The notes under the pieces were generated by a model. It was not told the DNA's origin. It saw only the letters and a list, made by a program, of their open reading frames with translations, and ran no database searches. The position numbers and the translations under genes were made by a program. A stretch of 64,000 bases of DNA, taken from the NCBI RefSeq assembly GCF_024868665.1, contig NC_079891.1:31394036-31458035 (forward strand), in the 5' to 3' direction. This stretch comes from Triplophysa rosa (Eukaryota; Chordata; Actinopteri; Cypriniformes; Nemacheilidae). This document shows positions 10,382 to 23,573 of this stretch, piece by piece. Each line of letters opens with the position of its first letter. The first letter of the stretch is position 1.

Positions 10382-11979
10382 TTTTGGGAAGTGGTGCAAT
10401 GATCAAGAATTCTCTTTTTCTCTTCTTTTCTGTTCTTTCCTGCATTCAGCCATTCAGGATCTATCAATCGACACTATAACTACTGACCCCCGAATCAGAG
10501 GTTTCTTTTCCAGTCACCTGACCCGACATCACATGGTGAATTTACAATTTATGACCCGGCCACAGAAATATGTTTATTCCTCACCTGTAAAAACATTTTC
10601 ACCATATATTGCATATTCACACTTCTCAAGAAAGTTGAGAAATGTAAAAAATGGTATCTGTTTCCTTAAGGGACCTTCCAGATGCGTTGTCTCGTGGCTA
10701 AGGAGACGCTCGTTTTGGGGTGTCGACAGGCGGCCTTTATTCACAGCTGCTGATGAGAAAGATCGAATCCATCCGGTCACACGAGGTCCGTGTCCTCAGA
10801 GCAGTCAAAATAATATCAGCATTATTGTAAATTGAGTCGATTTACAATAGTTCAGAGGAACGTGATGCTCCTGAAAATTGAATTGATTTATTATTAGTAG
10901 TAGTAACAGTTCCTAGATAATAAGGCCAAGATAATAGTTGAATTTCCAGGAAATGCATGTACTGATAAAAATGGATAAAAATAGCACCAGATGCAAAAAG
11001 ATGTAAATGCATTCAGGTTGAATTCTTTCTAAAGATATATTGTGTGACGCAACTGCCCATAGTGGAAAACTCCCTATATGGGAAGAGTTTGCATTTCAAA
11101 TATTAGTCTGTCTTCAGAGTTTCCTAAATAGAACTTCTGGTGGCGGACCGGTGCAGCTCGCTGTTTGTTTGGGAAGTGTGTGTTTGTTTTGTTGTGCTGA
11201 AGGCCACATTAAGCATTCAGCGGGGTGGAAGAGTAAATGCTCTGCTAATTAAGATGGGACACAAGCTGTTTACCTTCCAGCGCATCCGCTTATTTCAGAT
11301 GAAGAGATAAGAAGGGACGAGAGAGGAAGAGGGGAAAAGGAGAGATAGACAGAGAGAGATGGTTCACCTGTAGTGGTGATAAAAGCTGTCACACATGGTC
11401 TTTCTCTGTCTTTATTTCTCTGTCGGTTCAATTATAGAAGGGCTATCTGTTCACATATCTTCATTCTCCTCCTTACACCTGTTGATAAAAGAGATCTTTG
11501 CAGGAAACCCAACTCCTGTCATCACCTCAGTGTCTTGTGCCTGTCCTCTCTGAAGCGCCAAAGATATTTGCTGTGCCTCCTTTTGCTGTTAAATCTCTCC
11601 CTCTCTCTCTCTATCTACTCCGTGTTCTTTATTCTGTGATGAGAATTAGGATAAGTGATAGGAGGTTGATCCTAATTCAGGTCAGAGTTTTATGTTGGGT
11701 GTACGTTTTTGTTTTGATAATGATAATAGAGAGATAAACAAGGATTAGGAGAAATAGCGCCTTTAATAATGATTGATATCTGCTTTGACGACAAACTTCA
11801 AGAAATTGTCATGTTGTTGTTGTCTCAATTAAGATCATAACAATGTTGTTTGCTTATACAGCGCAATTCAAACCAGCATGTCATTACAAATAACATTCAT
11901 CTGGTCTTACTAGTGATGTTTGCCGTGGTTTGAACAAAGTTTTTAGTTTACATAAGCCTGATATTGCACATCTCATAGG
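10382..11979. other. Gene-free stretch holding the longest open frame
   Basis: A 163-codon frame (10344-10835) starts inside the preceding transposon end and resembles no known family; I do not call it a gene. Positions 11297-11361 are purine-rich, with an uninterrupted 27-base purine run at 11319-11345. Nothing else recognised. Confidence 0.4.
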
Positions 11980-12115
11980 GGGTGGGCCAATTACCAACCA
12001 CTTAAAACCCTTTTGAATTCACATAGCAACACTTTAGAAACCACACAGAACATATAAGCAACCACATAGTAATGTGCTTGTGCTAAAACTAGGCTGCTAA
12101 AAAGCTAGTTTTGTC
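11980..12115. repeat. Degenerate 'agcaac-cac' minisatellite-like repeat
   Basis: Loose repeats of about 20 bases ('catagcaacactttagaaac', 'cacacagaacatataagc', 'aaccacatagtaatgtg') resemble a fish repeat built on 'tagcaaccacacagaac'. The units are too diverged for an exact count. Confidence 0.4.
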
Positions 12116-12275
12116 CCGGTTGCCAGATTGTGCTTAATTGATATTTGTTTAATATTACATGCTACCTAAAATATTTATTGTCTTTTTCGATTTGGCCAAA
12201 GAAGAGATATCAGAGATACCCAGTGTCTTAAAGGTAGGCTATACTATACCCAACAATATAAATCATTTTATTTAT

Positions 12276-12503
12276 TCACCCGCATGTCATTCCAAAATAT
12301 GACTTTCTTTGTCCTGCAGGAAACAAAAGAAGATATTTAGAAGAATGTCGTTGACCAAACATTTTGGGACCCTGTTGCCTTCCATTACATTGACACAAAA
12401 CCACTGAGACGTTTCTCGAAATATCTTCTTTTGTGTTCCACAGAAAAAAAGAGTCGTGTTCGAGTTTTGAGCGACATGAGGGTGAATAAATAATGACAGA
12501 ATT
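12276..12503. mobile_element. Angel-type element, copy 5
   Basis: Arms pair 'aaacaaaagaagatattt' with 'aaatatcttcttttgtgtt', and 'cacccgcatgtcattcc' with 'gacatgagggtgaataaa'. The centre carries 'ccactgagacgtttctcg'. Termini with TTAA are eroded on both sides. Confidence 0.75.
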
Positions 12504-15500
12504 TAATTACAGAATGAACACTGAATGAAACAAATGTCTTTTATGCTTTTATTTTAATACAGAGTCTATTCATGGCTTACAAAATACCAGTGGAATGTTG
12601 TTTCTTTGCAAGGGAATGCCAAGTCAGATTTGATGTAACAGGGCCAGTAAAACACGCTTAAAATGCATGCATGACTTCTGAACAATAATACTGAATATGC
12701 AGAAAATGCCTTGGCATGTTGATGTGCTTTAAGCTTTTAATCTGTGCATTCTTCAGTCACTGAATCTCCCCAAAGGTTTACTGATCAATTAAACCTTTGT
12801 TGTGCTTTACTATATATTTATAAAATAAATATTTGTCATTTAAAACCTTTAAAAGTCTAAATAGTGTAATATAAAACTATAAACTGATTTAAGAGACACT
12901 GCATTGGCGTGTTTGTTTTTCTTTTGTTTATCTTCCTTGATACGGCAAAAGAATGAGGTGCCGTCCTTATTTCTGTTGAGGTTGGCAGGTAGACACAACA
13001 TGGCATGTTTGTTTGCAGTCAAAGTTTAAAACAGAGAATGCAACCTGGGGCGATTCGGAGGTATGTGAATGCTGACACCTTGGCACTGTTTCGTAGTCCT
13101 TACTCTCTTTGTCTCTCCCTCTCGTTTTCACACACACATTATTTCTATTTAAAGACTGCATCAAATCCAATTTAAATTTTGTGTCTTTTATTCCATGTTA
13201 ACTTAAAGGCCATTTGTTTGCTCGTGTACTCCCACAATGAAAACAATTATTTCCACAACACTGTCACCCAGGTGGTTTCTTCTGTTACACGCCAACCTAT
13301 CAACCAGATGTATGAAGGAAAAAGCTTAACTTTGCTTTGCTTAAGTTTTTATAAATATGCATTCAATTTGAAAAAAAAGTTAAAGATGTTATTAGATTAT
13401 TATTTAGGACATATTTAAGTTGTCAAGTTAAGCTTTCTGTGCCGCTTCCAAACAAAATACTGTCATGACTGTCATGTTATTGGTACATTTTAGAAAATAT
13501 TTCCCAACTTCTGTGATACTTTTATGATGATTTTTTCTCATTATCGTGCTTCACGACTGCCTGCCTTATTTATCATTCGCTTAGTCCCTCAATATGGAAG
13601 AATGTACACAGGGTATTCCTAAAATGTTGGCTTCAAAATGTTTTGGGAATAAAATTAAGAAAGTCATATGGGTTGCACATGGAACTGACAAGTTCAGTTG
13701 CTTTAAACTGTGACATTGCCATGATGCTTAGTGTGTTATATTATTTCAGCTGGGCAAGAATAAACAATACATTTTCAAACATGCCGCCATCTGTCTGTAA
13801 ATACATGTCGTCTCAGTGCTACATTATAAACATTGTGTATTGTACCTTTCTTCAGGCTTCAGATGTTGTTTTGTAATGACAACTTTACCATTTTAAACTG
13901 TATCATTTGTGTCAGCACTTGAGAGATTTCTTGTTTCTCACCTCTTGTACAATTTTCATTGCATGTTAATTTAATTTAAAATCATGTAATTTCTCCGAGT
14001 TGTATCACTGTGTTTGTTTCTTCAGTATTTCTGGCTTCCCCTGAAACCTAAAAATGTCACTCCTCCCACTCTGAGAAAACCTGATGCCAGACAGGTAAGA
14101 CAACCACCCACTCAATCCTTGACAGAAAGAGAGCCAGAGATGATAAATATTCCCTTCACGTGGGGAATGTAGTTATGTAGGCCTTTGAAAAGCATAGGCC
14201 GCTCTTATCCATCATATTGCATCATATCTCAAAGGCAAGGCTGATGTCAATGTGAACTCATACCTCATTTCTCAGTGAAACCTGCTCAACACTCATAATT
14301 AGTCATTCGCAAAACTCTACAAAACATTTTGAATGTGTTACTTCTCGGTCCCATAAGAATTTGTAGGTACTGTGTTTTATGGCCGTTAACCCTTAAATGG
14401 ATATGACACAACAAATCTGTGACAAAATCATAGTATATAAGAACATACTTTGTTTTATTGAGCGACTGTATAGACCAGGATTTTAGACCAATGCAGGGTC
14501 ATCACAAATATATTTAATGTTGGGAACAGTGGCACAGAAGCAAAGCAATCTTCCCCTATCCTCTCTGGCCAGTTAAAGCACACCGGACTGAGCCTTGTGC
14601 TCTCAGGCAACATTTGGTGTTTGCATTCAAAATACCAGAGTCCAGAGAGTCAAATTTACCCATTGTTTTAGGCTTTTCATAAATATTTACAAATGCTGAA
14701 GCAGAGAAGTTTGAGCTAAATGGACCATAGAAATATTCTGGGCGCTGGGAGAAAGATGGTCCCCTGAGGGCCACAAGTTGTTAAAATGAATGTTTGTGGC
14801 AGAGAGCTAAAGCGATTACAGTTAAACGCCACGAAAGCTGTTATTTTTGGTGGATGCTATTTTTATGAAAGGTTCGCTGCTCTCCCAGCTGAATGTAATA
14901 CTCAAATATTTCTGTTTTGATGTGATAGTTGTGTGATAGTTAGCGAAGAGGTTTGGGAGGTCTGGTGGAAACATTCTTGTGTATTTAAACTTGATTAATA
15001 AAGGAGCTATTTTAATTTATTTTCTTATGCATTGAAACCTTCAAAATAGTTTATGCTTTCAGACTGAAGCAAAGCACTCACATACAATATGCATTACTGT
15101 TGCAACACTGAAGGATTGTATGTTACTTTCTTTTCCAGTCCTGAAGAATGAAGGTAGGGTCGTATTAACAGAAACCAAGAATTAATTGTTAATCTATTCT
15201 TAAATTAGAAAATGGAAAGGGCAGGTTGAGCAAAAGAGGGACAAATTAATTTCATGATTGATTAAAACATCAAGAGACAATAAAATGTAACAGTCATTAA
15301 TAACTACCACCTTCTGAACATGTTTTTATTTTAATGACATCATTATAGTGGATGTCATCTAACCAATCTCAGCAGACACATGAAAACCTTGACATATGGC
15401 TGGTCCAATAATCCTTGATAACCTGATTGTATCTAGCCGTCTAATCATGTTAAAATGTTTATTACATTAAATATTGTTTCATCCAAAACTGCTTAAAAAA

Positions 15501-16103
15501 CAACTTGGCTACAGTGCTGCAAATTTGTGTCCTGCAACTATTGGACCCAGAGCCCTCAGACTCATAAATATAATTATTCCACTTGCTGTCTCTCCTTCTC
15601 TCCATCTTATGAGTTTATTGTTTTTGGCTACCAGAAGACACTTAAAAGCCAACTTTATCTAGCAGGACGATTCTTTTGGTTCTGAATCAGCCTGGCTTTA
15701 TACTGCCAAGAGTCTTAACCTCTGAATTAACCCACGATAGTCTCCAACATCTAAACAACATGTGTCAGAGAGTCCTCTGCATCTGCTGAGCCTCAAGAGA
15801 ACTTTATCGCAGAATATTAATGACGGCTCGATTTACCCAGCGCATCAGCGCCTCTCTTTAAACTATAACCCATCAACATTATCAGGGCTTTCTGTTTTCT
15901 GTCTCGCAGACAGCCTGTCAGAGCCTACAGGGGCGGACCTCAAATCTTTCTTAATAATACTCAAAGATCAGATCCGAGTTGTGGTACTTGGATGAAAACT
16001 AAGACAAATCGTTTCCCCGGTTGAGTGTTTTACGTTTAGTGGTGCTTGCAGGGAAGCATTATACTGCTTGTTTTAAAATGAGCAAAACCCAATGTTAAAC
16101 GTA
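12504..16103. other. Long gene-free stretch with splice-like segments
   Basis: No known gene. Two segments have good plus-strand splice signals: 14026-14094 (69 bases, open in one frame) and 15139-15153 (15 bases). Both are treated as findings only. The interval 15700-16000 is less AT-rich, with TAAT-type words and retained CpGs ('gaatattaatgacggctcg'), and may be conserved. Otherwise featureless AT-rich DNA. Confidence 0.4.
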
Positions 16104-16270
16104 CTGTCCTTCCATCGCCATCTCTGTTTGAAATACACACTTGCAGGTATGTGTAATGAAGTCAAATGATGTCAAACTTACATTTCTCTTAAAATTGTAC
16201 CCGGCGGTTCAAATTAAAAATCACTATTGCAAGCTTAGCGTTGTGAATCAGGGTCACGTAAGAAGACGAT
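16104..16270. repeat. Diverged interspersed repeat, relative of 62710-63003
   Basis: Shares 'atcgccatctc', 'gaagtcaaatgatgt.aaac' and 'agctt..cgttgtgaatcaggg' in the same order with 62737-62890. This marks two old copies of one family. No terminal repeats are visible in this copy. Confidence 0.55.
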
Positions 16271-17610
16271 AAAAATGTCTTTAAAATATAATTAAACAAT
16301 ACCCAGAAATAAAGATATTGTAATCAGCACATCACATTGAAGTTTTCTTTAAAGTGCTTTTAAAATACCTTTTCCCAAGTTGCCGGCAACATGTCTTCCA
16401 AACGCCACAGAATTGTTCTCTAGTCTATTGTTGATTTAGTGGTCTTCAAGAACCATCTTTTTGAAAGCTTTTGCCGGGGTCTTTGAAACAGACATGGACA
16501 TGCAGGCCTTCAAGCATGAATCCATGTACAAACTATTTCTAAAGCCAGTCTGACAGCACGAGTTGATTTTTTAAGACACCTTCCGTGGCTGCCTCCCTAG
16601 CCCTCCTTAAATAATAACAGATTACGGATAATCTCCTCTATTGAAGCTACGTGGAATTTCACAGCGCTAAAATGTTCCTAAGGCCTGCGGGAGGGGCCGG
16701 GATAGAGAAAAATCAGCATTTTCATAGAAAATCAAATCTGGAAAAGTAAGGGCTATAGGCAGGTTTCCTTTAATGTCGGAGAATCCAACTGAAAGAAACA
16801 TTAGCTCTTTGAGCGACTCATTTCGTTTGTTTATATAACATAAAATCAGCGTTGTTCATGGAGTTATCACTGAAGTGCATTCACAAAAAGTCAACACACT
16901 TCATTTTCAAGCCACAACAGGCTTTACTTCAAACGGCAAATTCAAAGATTGAAAAGCCTGTTTTCAGCAGGCCAGATATCACGACATGATCAGCTTTCAG
17001 ACAAGATTGTGTGCCTGATATGTTTCTTTTTATTCATTCATGACTAATTGTTTGCAATCTGATCCCCCTAAGGCTTCGAACAAGGAGAGAACCTTCTCTT
17101 TCTCCTTTCTGTTTTAAGGAAACATCTACAGTTAACATTGTAATCATAAACAGCTAAACCAGATGGAGGGATGCCAGTTACACGCTACAGAAAGCAACAC
17201 TAGTGATTTAGTTTCAGAGGTGTGTGAGATGGGTTATAATTAGCCTCATCTGTCTGATGGGAAGCGTGCATCTGAAGAATGCATATTGCAGCTTTTGTGT
17301 TTCTTTAAAGAAACGGTTTGTGTCTGAATGAATGGCTGTGATGTGTTTGTAAGAATTGATTAAAATGCCTTGACCTGTGCATATGTTTGTGTAAACTTTT
17401 ACATTTTGCCAAACGCAAATTGTTAAAATCATTAAGGTCTTGTTATAAAAAAGTCAGCAACATGTTAGCACAAAAATGCTGATGTACTAATGATATTATT
17501 TATTTATTTTTAGGTGCTTCAGTCAAGCTAATAGTTACATTTCAGAAGCGTACGAAGGGGTTTTGTGTCATTAGTTACCTGATGAAGACACTAGCGCATG
17601 CTGGAGATAC
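16271..17610. other. Gene-free stretch, partly GC-richer
   Basis: Nothing recognised as a gene or repeat. The interval 16560-16760 is unusually free of simple sequence, has a GC-rich core ('aggcctgcgggaggggccgg') and TAAT/GATTA words ('acagattacggataatc'). It is a possible conserved non-coding element. Confidence 0.35.
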
Positions 17611-18036
17611 AGTATGAAAATTCTGTCTTCATTTACTTACCCTCAAGTTGTTTCAGATCTGTAAATTTATTTGTTCTGATTAGCACAGAGAAATATATTT
17701 GGACAAATGCTTGCAACCAAACAGTTCTTGGCCATTGACTACCATATTAGGAAAAATTGCTTTATAAATGTCTTTGTTCTATTAAACACAAAAGAAGATA
17801 TTTCGAAGAATGTATGCAAACATTTCTAGTGTACTTTTGACTACCATTAATTTATTTTTCTAGCAAATTTTCCTACTATGGTAGTCAATGGTGGCTAAGA
17901 AGTGTTTGGTTACAAGCATTCTTCCAAATATCTTTTTGTGTTTTCATCGGAACAAAGACATTTATGCAGATTTGGAACAACTCGAGGGTGAGTAAATGAT
18001 GACAGAATTTTCATTTTGGGTGAACTGTCCCTTCAA
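17611..18036. mobile_element. Angel-type element, copy 6
   Basis: A nearly complete ~426-bp member. 'gaaaattctgtcttcattta' on the left pairs with 'aatgatgacagaattttc' on the right. The interior 'aagatatttcgaagaatg' and the 'ccattgactaccata' / 'tatggtagtcaatgg' pair form the inner palindrome. The right terminus is 'gaactgtcccttcaa', a mutated TTAA. Confidence 0.85.
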
Positions 18037-20477
18037 GCATAATATATCTTATGTCTCTTCATTAGACAATAAGCACACCACACTAACACACGTGCATACT
18101 GCACAAACCTCTATTGTAACCTGCACCATCTGCGTTTCTTTCTTTGTTCAGGATGGATTGATTTTAACAAGTTCAATCTGTCACTCTTTACTGAGGACGC
18201 ATAAAGGAGCATGTTCTGTCATCTCTGGATCTGCTTTGGCCATGCGCCTGAACCACTGTCAGAGCCTGTGTTGCCGTCCGGCCTCTGAGAGCTGCATTGC
18301 ATGGGCTGCTGTTTGGAAATGGCTTTGCAGCTGTCAGGTCTCATGACACCCGTCACCCCGGCACACTCAGCTCAGAGGAGAGCGAGATTATTGAAAAGGG
18401 CTGAACATTCCTACTGAGAGAAATGGGCTGTGTCACAAAAGGAAAGTTCAGATGAGACGGGCTGTCGTTCCGTCATGTTGTAGTCTGAAAAAACATGACA
18501 ATATTCAAAAGCTTTTTATCAAGTCATAAAACTTGTCATCACCTGTCTCGCTGATGTTACACAATATATCAACAGATTCCCAGTTGGTACAGATTTTACA
18601 GACCATAAAAGTGCAACATGATATTTACAAATTATTTCCTCTTTGTATTTGTTGACCTTCAAGACATGCATCATAGAAACCATTGCATTAAATATCTTTC
18701 CATTGTAAAGAAAATAGTGGAAACCATAATTATTAGAGACATTATCATGTATGAAAGTTTAAAATCGAAGAAACCACATTTGTTATGACTTTACGTAGTA
18801 GAATTCATGTAACCAATAAATGTTGAAAACTGTTATATTTTGGACTACTTCATTACTTTTGTTTATATTTAATTTATAAATCCTAAGAGTGCGTAACAGT
18901 TAAAAGTAAGAAATCTGTGTTCGACTTCATGCGGCGCTGCACAGACCGATTCGAGTGTGACATCACAGTTCCGCGAGTACAGACTGCTCCATAAGGTTTT
19001 GAATCTCTCTCGCGGTACTTAGAAGTCATGGCCCGATCGGACTGCAGGTGCTGCATTTTGTCGACGGTGCACGTGAAACACATGTAAGACGTTATTGTTG
19101 TTTCATTCCTTTTCTTCAAATGCTCTTATTTTAACGTACACATTTTAAATCCCACAAATAACCATTACTATTTTCCTCGAGTTTCCTCAGGCCTGAAAAC
19201 TAAAACACAGAACACGTCCCACAAAACGCAGGCCACTTGACTGACTAACGTTAAGCTCGTTGTCATCGTATGAGGGATTTCCAGGCTTGTAAAAACAGAA
19301 GACACGATTGTTCCTGTGATTGTCAGGTTAGTAAAAAATATCAAATGCTCCCGCGTTTCAACACCTTAACTCGAGACACGGTGAAGTTGTAAAGAAATAC
19401 GACAGCTCAATTTCATGGCGTTGCACGTTATTGTTGTTGTGAATAGACTCAAGTGAGCCCTAATAGTGGCGTGTATTGTGAGGGTAGACGTAATCACGGC
19501 ATTTCTCTGCTGTTTGAAAATTGTGTGGTTAAAGAAGCGGATATGACGTCAGTTCATGCGTGTGGGATTTGTATGTGTTGGTCTTTGTAGCGCTAAAATT
19601 TGAAGCTAAAATCCTTGTCTTGTTTTTGGTAGACTGTACTATAACATGGTTTTTCTTCCCATATGTTTTAGAAAGAAAAAAAAGCGAAAAAGCGGGCCTG
19701 TTAAAGTTAAAGTGAGTGACAGTTTGCCAAGCATGGTCTTGTTTGATGTGTAGAAGAAAAGGAACAGTCCTGTCAGGTCTTATGAGGCACAAATAGCTGA
19801 ATTTGACATACCGCTAACCACACAAGATTCAAGTTCAACAACGCTGCTGGTTTTAACACAGCTTTGTTTGGCTTTTCTCTTCTTTACATTTTTGTTCATC
19901 TTGCCAGATTTTTTCTAGAGCTTTATTGTGACTAAAGTCAGTCGTTGGCTTGCTAGGAAACTTGTTGTCATGGTGATATTCTTGTAGTAATTTTATGACA
20001 CGAACTGGTTAAATTAATATGACTTGCATTTATCAACATTTGCTAGAAAGAACCATATGTTAGTGGAATCAACACTGTACATTTTATTTTTGTATAGTTG
20101 AATTTGACTTGCAAGCCACAGGAATCCATTTTGCTGTCAAGTTTGTCAATTTGTTTGATGTAGACCTTCGATTTAGGCACATTCGCCCTTGTACTGCAAA
20201 ACTTTTGTTGCTGAAATAGTCACCTCAACGATAATCCATATAATTAGAAAATTTGTAAGCTGACAGTTTATGGTGACAAAGACATTTTCCTATGCAAATT
20301 TCATGTGGGGTTGTTGGGTGAACTCTGACATGCAAATTCACGTTGTTGACGAAGTTGCTTAGTTAAGCAGTGACCTTGTGTTACCCGGTTTACAGAATCT
20401 AAACTGAATTTTCAAAACGAATAAACGTTTATATATGATTTAAATTATGGGTAAATATCAATAAATACATGTAAACA
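18037..20477. other. Gene-free stretch with CpG-containing patch and octamer pair
   Basis: No gene. The interval 18925-19095 keeps several CpGs ('cggcgctgcacagaccg', 'ttttgtcgacggtgcacg') in otherwise CpG-poor DNA and may be an unrecognised repeat or a conserved element. Two ATGCAAAT octamers lie at 20292-20299 and 20330-20337. Confidence 0.35.
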
Positions 20478-21296
20478 TTAAAGTCCCAGTGAAAATAAAA
20501 ATTACAATTCTTATTTTTTCATGAAATATTGCAGCGTTATAGTAAATAGCTTATCAATGTGAGTCATTTTCTTTTTAAAATTCATGTACCCTCATAATCT
20601 TCAGTTAAAATCTGAAAATGCACTTTCCCCTGAAACGACTATCCATCTCAAATGATGTAAATTAGATCATCCGTTAACTCCACCCCTTCGACTGTCAGGC
20701 AAAGTCCACACGTATACGGGTATTTTTATAAACAGAGTTTTTCCTTTCTCGTTTAAACCCCCCCCCGCATCCACATAAAAGCGCAAAAACACGCTATAAA
20801 GTGCTGTCAAATGCATGCCAAACAAACAGGTGGCGATAGTACCCTAACCTATCCATAAAGCCGTGTTGGCCATTCAGAAGCCTGGAATCTGACGTCAAAC
20901 AAAGGAGATAGCGGCAGGCATTCCAACTTCATACGGCAAATCTCTGTTTCACCGTCTAAATGACAACACTGAAACCGGAGTTTCTAAAAATCTGTTCCCT
21001 GGCAGGAGTTCGGTTTCAGTGACCGAGTACTGTGTTTACGTGTTGACGAACGGCCAAACCGCATAGAAAAAACTGCGGTTTTGAAAATACACGTGTTCGT
21101 GTGGACATGGCCTCAGTCTGCTGCCAGTTTCATTTCAAAATCAATGCAACAGCTGTTTTTACACATCCAATCAATTCGCAGTGAAAAACCCAAGCCACTC
21201 CCACTAATTTTCTCCTTTGAAATTCCTTTTCACTCGGAAATGTGTCAGAATACGGAAGTAACAATGATCCTAACTTCTGTTTCACGGGGATTTTAA
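20478..21296. mobile_element. TTAA-flanked miniature element carrying a nested element
   Basis: The left end TTAA + 'agtcccagtgaaaataa' and the right end 'tctgtttcacggggatt' + TTAA are inverted repeats (TTAAA-TCCC-GTGAAA) bracketed by TTAA duplications. The host sequence is 20478-20703 and 21107-21296; the middle is a different element. A piggyBac/Kolobok-like mechanism is inferred from TTAA. Confidence 0.7.
20704..21106. mobile_element. Nested miniature element with gtccacacg termini
   Basis: The left end 'gtccacacgtatacgggtat' and the right end 'aatacacgtgttcgtgtggac' (first 20 bases shared in reverse complement apart from a few changes) form terminal inverted repeats of a 403-bp element. 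It contains 'aaaccgcatagaaaaaactg' and a C9 run. It sits inside the TTAA element 20478-21296. No clear target duplication. Confidence 0.65.
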
Positions 21297-23573
21297 TTGT
21301 TTGACAGCCCTAAACGAATCACTTGTTTTAGCACTTGTCTACTTATCCAATTCTTTAAAACTGAACTCACCAAGAGTCAAAATTGTACAAAAGCATCATA
21401 GCTTGCCTTGCTTAGCAAATATTTAATTGTCATCCCGAAGTAGATGGTCTGTTGAACAATGTGCTTCATGTCACTGTTTTAGTGTCTTTTTCTATACGTG
21501 CAAACTCATGCTAAAAGTGTTCGTTTTAAAGTAGTTAAATAAAAAAAAGCATCTTGTGATTTCTGTGTTCTATACATACCATGGAGTTACATCCTGTGTA
21601 AAAAGAGCTTCACTTCATAGCACGCCACCATTGTTATATGTTGTATTTTTAATTTAGCAAACTATAATTTCATTCCTGGCTGGACTTGAATGCTGAAGCA
21701 TTAACAATGCCAAGCAACACGTTTTGTCAGTACACAGATTTAGAGCATTAGAAAGCGTATTTTCTCGTGGAATCTCTGGCACGGATTCCTCGCAGGAACT
21801 TGATCCAGGGGCTACCGCCTGTGTTAAACTGCTCTGTTAGGTGTTAGAAAACTCAGACAGGGTTCTTTGTAGTCTTTGCGGCGTACTCTTGGATGTGAGG
21901 CGTGGCAAACACGCAGAAGACAAATTGTCACCTCACCATCATATTGTGCTATTCAGCACTTGATCACGTACGCTCTAGCTGAAATGTAAAAACATTTTAC
22001 ACCGTGAAAGGGATCTGAGCCATAATGACCCATGAGAATGTCTGATTTTGCATCGTTGTGCAGGAATGAGTGGGAGGCTGGCTAGCGGTTGGTATCCACT
22101 GCCACTCATTAGCAGGTCAACGCCTGGTCAGCCAAACCACCCGCCTTAACTCTCCTCTTTTCCACATCCAGTTCACTATGTATACGCTCAGTAAATATTG
22201 TAAAGGCTATAACATTTTTTCTACTTCTTTTTTTGCCCAGTTTCCTCCAAGGGGGTGAATAAAGGCTCTTTCTTCTAAGGCACTGATGGTTTGGCAGAAG
22301 GGCAGTCAGGTTGGACGGTTGGGTCAAAGAGCTCTGTGTCTATAGCGGTGGCTATGAGCTCATGCTAGTCGAGAGGCCCGAGGCCCACCCTGGCCCCGCA
22401 CACTTGTGCGTATATTTGTGCACGCCGGGTCACGGCTATAGCAGCTGCTCTCTCTCACATCTCTCCTAATGGAGGGATTCATTTCATTGTGACCTCATCA
22501 GCTTAACTCTACAGCCATCCTCTCAAACTCAAAAGCTACGCCGGTTCAATGAAAGCAAGGACATGAAACCTTTTGTATAAAGACAAAACATTTTAACACA
22601 TTAAGTGTCAGAAGTCTGCTTACATTAGATTTGTGACCTAATATTTTCAGTTAAAGTTTCACCTTTTTAATGCCATTACATCTTATTTGTTTTAAAACAT
22701 TTTGGTTTTAAAACAGATTTTTGTATATAGGGCTTACATGCTCGATTGCGTGGATTATTTAATATGACGTTAGAGCAATTTTTCAAAGATAATGTTAATA
22801 TGGTAGAACCGTGGTCGATTTATTTTATACGTGAGGTTGCCATAATAGTATAAACGAGCTGCGCGTCTCAACATATTTTGCCATGAAAAGACGTGTAACG
22901 AATTTTCTTCTTTCACAGAAACTCACGCAGACCCTTCTCATCGCTACCCCATCACCTCCCCGCAGACGTGATGAATAGAATCAGTACTGTTTCGGTTAAC
23001 CCCCTATGATTCGTCATCATAATTTGTCAGCATGGGGCTTTTGAAGCTCTGCTGGAGAGCTATGCTAGCTATTTTTGGGCACAGCGGGTCTGGACCGGGC
23101 CTTTCGATAAGCTCATTGCAAACGTCGAACCTCTGGCGGTGTCAGTAAGTGAGGGATCACCCTGCCATCGCGCACCCCGGCGGTTAATATGGTCAGTTGC
23201 TCTGCAGCTGTGATCAGTCATAACTCCGGTTAGCCGCAGAGCGCAGGAGGCCCTGTTGCTTTAGTCTGGGAAAAAGTTTGACATTCTGTATGTATATTCT
23301 GTTGTTGAGTAGAGACAGAAAGAATAAAGGCAGTGAGAGCTGAAAAAGAAGTAAAAATGAAGTGAAGAATGAAAGAAACAAAGTGGAAAACTGTATACAG
23401 GTTGGAAAATATGAAAAGTTGCCATCCAGGTCAAGCTGGGTACATGCTAGTTGGTTAGTTGTGGGTCCAACTTGGTCTGCAAGCCCAAACCAGCTCAACA
23501 GAGATGGTCTGTTAGGTCAAGTGAGTAAAAAAAACAGTGAAAATGAGTCTAGCATGTAGATTAGTATCGTGTT
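21297..23573. other. Gene-free stretch with GC-richer patches
   Basis: No gene recognised. The intervals 21770-22040, 22330-22560 and 23030-23230 are GC-richer and keep CpGs, suggesting less decay than neutral DNA. The frames of 62-94 codons here resemble no protein. Confidence 0.35.

Noticed and set aside
10344..10835. Longest open frame, 163 codons, plus strand
   Set aside because: It starts within a transposon terminus, has no recognisable domain, and a frame of this length is about what chance gives in 64 kb of AT-rich DNA read in six frames.
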